Position numbers and translations under genes: made by a program. 64,000 nt of DNA from Plectrocnemia conspersa (Eukaryota; Arthropoda; Insecta; Trichoptera; Polycentropodidae). The stretch lies in the NCBI GenBank assembly GCA_009617715.1, contig VTFK01000475.1:186001-250000 (forward strand), given 5' to 3'. Below the pieces are notes generated by a model that saw only the letters and a list, made by a program, of their open reading frames with translations, was not told the origin of the DNA and made no database searches. Below are positions 61,801-64,000 of this stretch, piece by piece; positions within the stretch are counted from its first letter, which is position 1; the number at the start of each line of letters is the position of its first letter.

Positions 61801-62991
61801 GAGTAGAATATTCCATAGTTAACGCATCGACTTAAAAAAAAGGAAAATTCCGAGACAAGCAGATAAAGTGTAAACATGTCTCAAGTGTTTTATGTAATTA
61901 TTTTGGCTCATTCCTTGAAACTTCTAATGACCATTAACCATATGTTTAAGCAATATTAATTATTTTGTAGAATTTAGACTTCCGCACAATATTTGGTTTT
62001 ATTTCAGTCGGTCTCATAAGAAAATCAAAATATACCTAATTTTATAGCCTTTAACAAATCTTGCTGCAAAATATTATCCGCATATCCTTCCAACATGATA
62101 ACCAAATTTTGATTCGCAGCCGTGACTATTAAATTCAATGTGGATTCTTGTAATTCTTTACGCGTTGGATTAATAATTAATTCATTGCTTATTTGACCTA
62201 ATCTAAAATATGTATTCATAAATTAATTATTATCATTTAAGAAATTACATAATAAACAATTATACCTAACTGCCCCCACTGGTCCTTTCCAAGGTATATC
62301 TGATAAACTAAGCGAGGCACTAGCCGCGTTAATAGCTATAATATCAGGCAAATTCACCGAATCTACAGCGAGCATATTACACACAAGCTGAGTTTCACAA
62401 TTGAAATTCGATGGAAACAAGGGTCTTAATGATCTGTCGATTACTCTCGATGTAAGTATTTCTCTTTCAGACGGACCTGGATATAAATTTGAATAAAAAT
62501 ACATAAAAAAACATAAATATTCAATTTTTTTTCAATTATTTAATGTACCTAGTTCCCTTTTCAGAAAATTTGTTGGTATTCTTCCTGCTGCTGCCGCCTT
62601 CTGTCTATAATCGACCACCAAAGGCAAAAAGGAAGATGATGAAGGTTTCAATTTTGAAACACTTGTCACCATAACACTTGTGTCACCGATAGTCGCTACG
62701 GCACAACCATCGGCAAATCTGGCGTATTTTCCGCTCGAAATGTTCATCGTTCGTCTATAATTCAATAATACGATTACAGAAATTAGTATTTATGTTTATT
62801 ATGGCACAAATTAACCAATAAACGTCAAAAACATACCCATTGGAAAATGTAGCACATATTTCCGGTGCGGTCTGGTCGGTGGAATTTGTTGTAAATTTTC
62901 TATATTTACAAGTGTGTTTTATGAACCTCTTGCATTTGGTTTTATCGCAATATTTCGAATATTTTGAACATAACCTATGAAAAGCCGCCAT
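19681..62991 (-). CDS. PNPT1: Polynucleotide phosphorylase, mitochondrial (13 coding exons)
   Basis: A 3'-to-5' exoribonuclease/RNA phosphorylase that degrades RNA with inorganic phosphate. In animals it forms a trimer in mitochondria and acts in RNA turnover, partly with the SUV3 helicase. The exons join in frame at canonical GT-AG sites: 62991-62837, 62754-62549, 62476-62266, 62202-62036, 61532-61376, 61303-61081, 61010-60883, 60801-60605, 60537-60374, 60309-60122, 60047-59924, 59862-59629 and 19833-19681. The product is 768 residues (human 783). Domain order: basic N-terminus, first RNase PH domain (about 52-190), helical linker, second RNase PH domain (about 345-560), KH (about 600-660), S1 (about 680-745). 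GRRETGHG lies at 445-452. D540, D546 and K548 occupy the positions of the metal/phosphate-site residues of bacterial PNPase. The KH loop is GTGG (624-627). The last intron is 39,795 bp. Confidence 0.95.
19834..22472. other. Intron sequence, nothing recognised
   Basis: AT-rich, with one more GC-balanced block at about 20370-20780 that has no supported open frame. It could be a conserved or regulatory island. Confidence 0.45.
22473..22508. repeat. Perfect 12-bp-arm hairpin
   Basis: TAATTCAGGTGA (22473-22484) pairs perfectly with TCACCTGAATTA (22497-22508), with a 12-base loop. Confidence 0.7.
22560..22990. repeat. Dispersed repeat, inverse copy of parts of 37000-37810
   Basis: It shares in inverse orientation the blocks around AACTTTTGCC, GGGTTATCC, CAGTGAAAT and GATAGGCGCTAATGAA with 37000-37220 and 37670-37810. 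The block TTTTCACCAGTRGRTATATA occurs twice within it (near 22740 and 22878), so it is internally repetitive. No coding capacity is seen. Confidence 0.6.
23256..23379. repeat. Foldback repeat family, copy 2 (full hairpin)
   Basis: Two arms of about 62 bp meet at the perfect palindrome TGTCGGCGCCGACA (23311-23324). The arm carries CACGTCAAAAGCAATAAAA and its complement. There is almost no loop, as in a foldback element. Confidence 0.8.
23515..25689 (+). repeat. ~2-kb direct duplication, copy 1
   Basis: Collinear with 27007-29025 with only scattered differences, several of them in homopolymers. It has about 165 bp (25397-25560) that copy 2 lacks. The small open frame shared by both copies (25181-25369 and 28681-28869) is AT-driven and looks non-coding. 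Confidence 0.92.
25397..25560. other. Indel between the two duplicate copies
   Basis: Copy 1 has about 165 bases here. Copy 2 joins TTTATAA directly to TCTTGATATA. No clear target duplication or inverted ends, so it may be a deletion in copy 2. Confidence 0.7.
25690..26497. other. Intron sequence, nothing recognised
   Basis: AT-rich sequence between the duplicate copy and the LTR-like block. Confidence 0.45.
26498..26930 (-). mobile_element. Probable solo LTR, minus orientation
   Basis: On the minus strand a GC-balanced block has a TATA-like CTATATAAGG (near 26830), followed by a transcribed-looking stretch and an AATAAA-type signal near 26560. This is the promoter-leader-polyA layout of an LTR. 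No gag-pol remains flank it. The 118-residue open frame through it is not a recognised protein. Its ends are uncertain. Confidence 0.5.
27007..29025 (+). repeat. ~2-kb direct duplication, copy 2
   Basis: Copy of 23515-25689, with long A-runs near 27085 and 27110 where copy 1 has short ones. It ends exactly where the hAT relic at 29026-29447 begins, while copy 1 continues into different sequence. Confidence 0.92.
29026..29447 (-). mobile_element. hAT relic, inverse relative of 40078-41107
   Basis: Read on the minus strand it begins CAGTGAGCGTCACATCTTCC, a hAT-type terminus, and runs in parallel with the start of the element at 40078 (shared ACAAGAACAAGCAAGACAA-type stretch and ATTGCAGTACG). 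Only the first 0.4 kb is present. Confidence 0.65.
29606..29770 (-). pseudogene. mariner transposase C-terminal fragment
   Basis: One frame encodes [26 protein letters not shown], a stop, [20 protein letters not shown] and GEYFEAY before a stop at 29608-29606. KLK..LKGRRF...V...S..ALNSIPE..F..CF..WKKRL..CI.S.GEYFEG is the C-terminus of a mariner lineage. There is one internal stop and no N-terminal part. Confidence 0.8.
29771..32473. other. Intron sequence, nothing recognised
   Basis: AT-rich, with a more balanced block at about 30060-30510 without a supported gene. 31540-31600 contains a short inverted motif (GAGTCACGTTTGGTGACTC). Confidence 0.45.
32474..32635. repeat. Foldback repeat family, copy 3
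   Basis: It shares GAGCGCAAAAAGCAATTATC and CACGTCAAAAGCAATAAAAT with the other copies. Its centre is a nearly perfect hairpin of GCAGTGGGAACGCTC with GAGTGTTCCCACTGC. A leader GTGAGAATCGAATAAAG (32450) is shared with copy 4. Confidence 0.72.
32700..34440 (+). pseudogene. mariner transposase, split by a solo LTR
   Basis: Frame pieces on the plus strand include EENPNRF-type helix-turn-helix remains, [38 protein letters not shown] and NGERYRS. After the LTR come [48 protein letters not shown] and PEIIFKYK. The order SDEAHF...HP.KVTVW...[10 protein letters not shown] is that of mariner/Tc1-superfamily transposases. It has several frameshifts and stops. It was split by the LTR insertion at 33326-34087 after it was already a copy in the intron. 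Confidence 0.82.
33326..34087 (+). mobile_element. Solo LTR (762 bp) with 5-bp target duplication
   Basis: Flanked by AGATC on both sides (33321-33325 and 34088-34092). Removing the insert and one AGATC restores an uninterrupted mariner frame (NGERYRS joined to MITDFF), which fixes both ends. It starts TGTGGCGACTGG. It contains a TATA-like AATATAAGCCCGGAC at 33689 and AATAAA with a following leader near 34006, as expected for U3, R and U5. There is no gag-pol. Related fragments occur at 48280-48760 and 7770-7915. Confidence 0.82.
34441..36644. other. Intron sequence, nothing recognised
   Basis: Includes GC-balanced stretches near 34740-35000 and 35060-35300 and a short segment (35643-35680) resembling 51712-51750. 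No gene is supported. Confidence 0.45.
36965..37815. mobile_element. Repeat inserted in the mariner copy
   Basis: It starts near AGTGAAATCTTTATTATTAT and ends near ATAATTTCACTG, so the outer bases can be read as inverted (C)AGTGAAAT ends. Most of it is an inverse copy of 22560-22990, and it also contains foldback copy 4. Target duplication not clear. It may have removed part of the mariner. Confidence 0.55.
37236..37420. repeat. Foldback repeat family, copy 4
   Basis: Contains CACGTTAAAAGCAATAAAAT and GAGAGCGCAAAAAACAATAA in rearranged order, with the leader GTGAGAATCGAATAAAG. An adjoining inverted pair (37357-37386 with about 37436-37465, CAAACCGGATATTGACCAAT and its complement) forms a further hairpin. 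Confidence 0.62.
38183..40077. other. Intron sequence, nothing recognised
   Basis: AT-rich. A 120-codon open frame at 38801-39163 has no recognisable domain and an AT-driven composition. 39450-39660 is less AT-rich. No gene is supported. Confidence 0.45.
40078..41107 (+). mobile_element. Decayed hAT element (P52rIPK/TTF-type)
   Basis: The left end is CAGTGAACATCACGC. The right end is probably near 41107 (CTGGATTCGTCACTA), giving TAGTGACGAATCC when read inward. At 40800-40960 a plus-strand frame reads [20 protein letters not shown] then FINIYWN, like the C-terminal hAT motif (LK..KTYLRS.M..ERL..LA.L.I). The flanking octamers do not match, so the ends are approximate. Confidence 0.62.
41108..43155. 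other. Intron sequence, nothing recognised
   Basis: Mixed AT-rich sequence. The 91-codon open frame at 41066-41341 overlaps the hAT end and has no recognised domain. Confidence 0.45.
43156..43488. mobile_element. piggyBac-like MITE (TTAA target)
   Basis: The inverted ends CAGAGTCACTTT and AAAGTGACTCTG are perfect, and both are flanked by TTAA (43152-43155 and 43489-43492). The 333-bp interior has no transposase. Confidence 0.75.
43489..46496. other. Intron sequence, nothing recognised
   Basis: Very AT-rich apart from a CpG-containing block at about 45200-45420. No gene or named repeat is seen. Confidence 0.45.
46497..46660 (+). repeat. Possible LTR fragment
   Basis: A GC-rich block starting TGTAGGGACCGATTTATTTG and containing AATAAATACATTTTCTG at its 3' side, in very AT-rich surroundings. 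The layout recalls the end of an LTR. No target duplication or internal retrovirus-like domain supports it. Confidence 0.3.
47222..47640 (-). pseudogene. jockey-like non-LTR reverse transcriptase fragment
   Basis: On the minus strand the frame contains [11 protein letters not shown], then [20 protein letters not shown] and [15 protein letters not shown]. These match the palm motifs D..KAFD.V.H, SGVPQGS.LGPLLF.IFIND and YADD.K.F, but the catalytic YADD is YSND and residues are missing before IND. A downstream DLGVAFG piece (about 47100) fits the DLGV.FD motif. It is inactive. Confidence 0.78.
48280..48760 (+). repeat. LTR-related repeat
   Basis: The first part matches 7770-7915. The middle (GCGACTGCAGCGATTG and TAAGCCTGGACTCCGATGAG) matches the U3/R region of the solo LTR at 33326-34087. 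Its 3' part has CCTCTAGGGTCCTC where that LTR has CCCCTAGGGTTACG. It is a diverged member of the same family. The two open frames here overlap on opposite strands and look non-coding. Confidence 0.6.
48842..49016 (+). pseudogene. Non-LTR retrotransposon fragment (post-RT region)
   Basis: One frame gives [12 protein letters not shown], and after a single-base shift [20 protein letters not shown] and [15 protein letters not shown] follow. This is the KYLGV.ID..L.F..H segment found just after the reverse transcriptase palm of jockey-type elements. Confidence 0.65.
49017..51307. other. Intron sequence, nothing recognised
   Basis: AT-rich, with a GC-balanced block at about 49480-49800 that is open on both strands (49530-49763 plus, 49503-49751 minus) but has no domain I can name. 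It may be an old repeat or a conserved non-coding island. Confidence 0.45.
51308..51400 (-). pseudogene. jockey-type reverse transcriptase fragment
   Basis: The minus-strand frame reads [14 protein letters not shown], stop, HESI, matching the LLLDIEKAFDTVWHEGL motif with TGG changed to TAG. Only this short piece is recognisable. Confidence 0.65.
51604..51674 (+). pseudogene. Tc1-like transposase fragment
   Basis: With one frame change the segment reads LKWAQEHL then [17 protein letters not shown] and a stop. This is the (F)A..HL...DW..VIWSDESKFE catalytic Asp motif of Tc1-like transposases. Confidence 0.65.
51675..54171. other. Intron sequence, nothing firmly recognised
   Basis: 51690-52025 is GC-balanced and open but shows no domain. 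A phrase GAGTAGGAATCAT/GTAGTAGGAATCATG recurs at 43121 and 52350. 53400-53900 looks like old repeat sequence. Confidence 0.4.
54172..54260 (-). repeat. tRNA-like SINE remnant
   Basis: On the minus strand GGTTTCGAGTTCAATCCCC resembles the internal B box of tRNA-derived SINEs. A weak A-box-like TGGCTTGTCATTCG lies upstream near 54280. No tRNA cloverleaf. Confidence 0.35.
54780..55060. other. CpG-rich island inside the intron
   Basis: Contains dense CpG and self-complementary GGCCGTGAATGACG and CCGTCCGGACGG motifs in strongly AT-rich surroundings. Both overlapping minus-strand frames lack a recognisable domain. It could be an unannotated promoter, an old repeat or a regulatory island. Confidence 0.4.
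55640..56060. other. GC-balanced island inside the intron
   Basis: It shows repeated short motifs (CTTGGCCAACTTCC, CTGGCCAAGTCG, CTCTCTCTCACTG) and many CpGs. No supported coding frame. Confidence 0.4.
56061..57059. other. Intron sequence, possible N-terminal side of a hAT relic
   Basis: AT-rich. 56860-57059 may belong to the hAT transposase that becomes recognisable at 57060, but the frame is not clear. Confidence 0.35.
57060..57268 (+). pseudogene. hAT transposase C-terminal fragment
   Basis: The frame reads [17 protein letters not shown], a stop, then [20 protein letters not shown] and YYSK before TAA at 57266-57268. This matches L...YL.IP.TS...E..FS....TK.RSRL..ETLD.L.FL.SYY, the dimerisation region of hAT transposases, with one or more frame breaks around the AFS motif. 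Confidence 0.78.
57340..58055. repeat. Dispersed repeat, copy B
   Basis: Paralogue of 16782-17368 in the same orientation, interrupted by the GC-rich MITE at 57563-57772. Confidence 0.8.
57563..57772. mobile_element. GC-rich PIF/Harbinger-like MITE
   Basis: A 210-bp hairpin with arms of about 76 bp differing at only a few positions, starting GGCCGGTTTCAC and ending GTGAAACCGGCC. It is flanked by TTA on both sides (57560-57562 and 57773-57775). The paralogous copy at 16782-17368 has a single TTA at this point, so insertion and 3-bp duplication are shown within the window. A TTA/TAA 3-bp target with GG ends is characteristic of PIF/Harbinger elements. A third, internal end-like segment (57646-57686) makes it a compound element. 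It is strikingly GC-rich. Confidence 0.85.
59071..59270. repeat. Degenerate direct repeat, period about 124 bp
   Basis: GTTTCAGGTAAAGAAAGCAT ... GCACATGTTTGGTA recurs as ATTTCAGTTAAAGAAAACAC ... GCACATGTTCGGTA one period later. Confidence 0.6.
59530..59562. repeat. Hairpin near the 5' splice site of intron 12
   Basis: ATATGAAAACAAC (59530-59542) pairs with GTTGTTTTCATAT (59550-59562), 7-base loop, and the stem can be extended by A/T pairs. It starts 67 bases inside the intron. Confidence 0.65.
59629..59862 (-). CDS. PNPT1: PNPT1 exon 12: end of KH, first half of S1
   Basis: Encodes [20 protein letters not shown] and the S1 entry [20 protein letters not shown], ending at [11 protein letters not shown]. 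The donor GTAAGC at 59628 is near consensus. Reading on through it gives an unrelated tail and a stop after about 24 codons. Confidence 0.93.
59924..60047 (-). CDS. PNPT1: PNPT1 exon 11: KH domain
   Basis: Encodes [18 protein letters not shown] then [13 protein letters not shown]. The KH GxxG loop reads GTGG where human has GPGG. Confidence 0.92.
60122..60309 (-). CDS. PNPT1: PNPT1 exon 10: metal-binding site of second RNase PH domain
   Basis: Encodes [20 protein letters not shown] and [21 protein letters not shown]540, D546 and K548 are the conserved active-site residues. Phase 0 in, phase 2 out at GTATGT. Confidence 0.94.
60374..60537 (-). CDS. PNPT1: PNPT1 exon 9: second RNase PH domain
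   Basis: Encodes [20 protein letters not shown] and [11 protein letters not shown]. The acceptor must be the AATAG before GTTCTAG, since only this keeps the conserved ESNG-SSSM junction in frame. Confidence 0.93.
60605..60801 (-). CDS. PNPT1: PNPT1 exon 8: catalytic GRRETGHG segment
   Basis: Encodes [31 protein letters not shown] and [13 protein letters not shown]. The two adjacent arginines (446, 447) correspond to the pair shown to matter for catalysis in human PNPase. Confidence 0.94.
60883..61010 (-). CDS. PNPT1: PNPT1 exon 7: second RNase PH domain
   Basis: Has no internal ATG. It encodes [20 protein letters not shown], the conserved RNA/phosphate-binding strand region. The segment around [10 protein letters not shown] follows. 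Confidence 0.92.
61081..61303 (-). CDS. PNPT1: PNPT1 exon 6: linker to second RNase PH domain
   Basis: Encodes [18 protein letters not shown] and ends with [17 protein letters not shown], the entry of the second RNase PH domain. Ends in phase 0 before GTATGG. Confidence 0.92.
61376..61532 (-). CDS. PNPT1: PNPT1 exon 5: helical linker
   Basis: Encodes the poorly conserved alpha-helical region between the RNase PH domains ([20 protein letters not shown], then [20 protein letters not shown]). The reading frame is open and in phase with both neighbours. The donor GTTTTA is weaker than the others. Confidence 0.85.
61533..62035 (-). other. PNPT1: PNPT1 intron 4 (503 bp)
   Basis: The only intron besides the last that exceeds 82 bp. 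It contains AT-rich sequence without a recognisable gene or repeat structure. Confidence 0.85.
62036..62202 (-). CDS. PNPT1: PNPT1 exon 4: end of first RNase PH domain
   Basis: Encodes [16 protein letters not shown] and [20 protein letters not shown], matching the corresponding animal PNPase segment. The next intron (61533-62035) is the only mid-sized one. Confidence 0.92.
62266..62476 (-). CDS. PNPT1: PNPT1 exon 3: first RNase PH domain
   Basis: Carries [20 protein letters not shown] and [14 protein letters not shown], strongly conserved PNPase motifs. Phase 1 in, phase 2 out, donor GTATAA. Confidence 0.93.
62549..62754 (-). CDS. PNPT1: PNPT1 exon 2: start of first RNase PH domain
   Basis: Encodes GKYARFADG and [11 protein letters not shown], then [20 protein letters not shown], the conserved opening of the first RNase PH fold. 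Acceptor TTATAG, donor GTACAT, phase 1 out. Confidence 0.93.
62837..62991 (-). CDS. PNPT1: PNPT1 exon 1: start and mitochondrial presequence
   Basis: The start ATG at 62991-62989 has a good context (GAAGGATGG). Residues 1-52 begin [15 protein letters not shown] and are rich in Lys/Arg with few acidic residues, as in a mitochondrial targeting peptide. Homology to PNPase begins only at the exon end. The donor is GTATGT at 62836, phase 2. Confidence 0.9.
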
Positions 62992-62994
62992 CCT

Positions 62995-63012
62995 TCAAAT
63001 TAAACTTACCAT
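62995..63012 (-). promoter_or_regulatory. PNPT1: Tiny upstream ORF / splice-donor match before PNPT1
   Basis: ATG at 63012-63010 followed by GTA AGT TTA ATT and TGA, ending 3 bases before the PNPT1 start. The same bases spell ATG|GTAAGT, a full splice-donor consensus. It is either a 5-codon uORF or the donor of an upstream exon. Confidence 0.45.
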
Positions 63013-63285
63013 GCGTGCTTCAATCTCCCGATAATAAAAATTTTCCTTATGGGGAAATTGTAAACTATTATAAACGTGCAACTATTTTTATATTAAAACA
63101 TTTTTTAGATAAATATAAATAAAATGCAAAAAAAAATGTTTTTTAAAGTATCTTTTCTTTCAACAGAAAATTTTCCTCTCAAAAGTGTTATGCACCCCAA
63201 TAAATCTGTTATATCTTAAGAAATCGTAAAAATATAAATAAAAAACCGATCAAGGTTGCTTAAAGTGTTTACTTTAAGCTTATTT

Positions 63286-64000
63286 TTAATATTTAGTAGG
63301 CTTACTCTTAGCTTTAATTACAGCTACAATCCTTTTTGGTATATTTTCAACTAATGACTTGCAGGTGGACAGAAATAATTTTTTCCATTCCATCTGCAAT
63401 TTTTTTGCAGCTAAAATGTCTTGGTGGAATCGAAAGATAGCGTGGTCTGTTCTTTGCAGTATTTTTCAGTAGGTATCTAATTAAGTGGATTCCAACATTG
63501 AAATATAAATGTCACTATTCATACCTACTACCCTTGCAAGTGTGCAGGCTTCCTAGCTCTGCTGCTGCCATGCAACCACAGACCTCAGACCATAACGCTT
63601 TCGCCAGCAATTGACTGCTTTTTCGCCAGCTTTTTCCGACTCTTCGACGCACGTGTACCACACTAAGGGCTCCAAAAACCATAAAAAAATATTGTAAAAG
63701 GTATGATTATTTTTTAAAATATTACTATTGAATTTTTTAAATAAATTATTTTTTTAATATTTTTATATATTAACTAATATGAATTTAAAGTTATCTCAAA
63801 ATTGGATTCATCTGACCAAATGACTTTCGCCTAATTTTCAAATGTTTAATCTCAGTGTTTTCAGGCCCACTCTAACCGTCGAGTTTTACTTATTTTTGAA
63901 AACCACGGTTTGTGTTGGGCTTTACAATCTCTGAGTCCCACATCGTTGAGCCTACTTCTCGCCGTCCACGAAAAAATAGATGGCTCGACTCTTCTTTCAA
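63286..64000 (-). pseudogene. Tc1-like transposase, runs off the window edge
   Basis: On the minus strand, from 64000 downward, pieces read RLEWA, then VIWSDESNFEI, then a break, then GCMAAAELGSLHTC-type sequence, then LQMEWKKLFLSTCKSLVENI and PKRIVAVIKAKSKPTKY with TAA at 63288-63286. These correspond in order to the first catalytic Asp motif, the VWGCM.A.GVG.L strand and the C-terminus (MPRRI..VIKA.GG.TKY) of Tc1-like transposases. The second and third catalytic residues lie in the missing middle. Confidence 0.8.

Noticed and set aside
1..64000. CRISPR array, operon or prokaryotic defence system
   Set aside because: No regularly spaced direct repeats and no compact gene clusters. Introns and metazoan transposons show eukaryotic nuclear DNA.

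Overview
This is a eukaryotic, animal (almost certainly insect) nuclear window. It is AT-rich, split by GT-AG introns, and full of decayed transposons of metazoan families. The only complete host gene I can support is PNPT1, the mitochondrial polynucleotide phosphorylase. It lies on the minus strand in 13 coding exons that join in frame into a 768-residue protein. Eleven of its twelve introns are short (ten are 61-82 bp, one is 503 bp). Together with CpG-containing islands in an AT-rich background this recalls Hymenoptera, but that is an impression and the order cannot be fixed from the sequence alone.

Layout. 1-19.5 kb lies downstream of PNPT1. It holds one possible terminal exon of an unknown plus-strand gene (1838-1935), a hAT element with perfect 8-bp target duplications that carries two further elements nested inside one another (2310-5327), a second hAT relic (about 8.74-11.23 kb), a long hairpin (11315-11392), a short-unit degenerate repeat (14137-14288), an unclassified element with inverted repeats of about 280 bp (14587-16514), and a nested pair of MITEs (18675-19161). 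19681-19833 is the last PNPT1 exon. 19834-59628 is one PNPT1 intron of 39,795 bp. 59629-62991 carries the other twelve coding exons within 3.4 kb. 62995-63012 is a tiny upstream ORF that also matches a splice donor. 63286-64000 is a decayed Tc1-like transposase running off the edge.

The giant intron is a transposon graveyard. It contains mariner relics of at least three lineages, three hAT relics, jockey-type reverse transcriptase fragments, LTR sequences, a piggyBac-like MITE, a GC-rich PIF/Harbinger-like MITE, and a foldback repeat family. Several insertions can be dated relative to each other. A 762-bp solo LTR with a 5-bp target duplication splits a mariner transposase. About 850 bp of another repeat splits a second mariner. 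The 210-bp GC-rich hairpin sits in one of two copies of a dispersed repeat, and the other copy supplies the empty site. A block of about 2 kb is present twice in direct orientation (23515-25689 and 27007-29025).

No prokaryote-like system, CRISPR array or operon is present, and I saw no convincing new protein-coding system. The most unusual features are the PNPT1 architecture (the S1 domain is split by a 40-kb intron, and the last exon differs in base composition) and the internally provable nested insertions.
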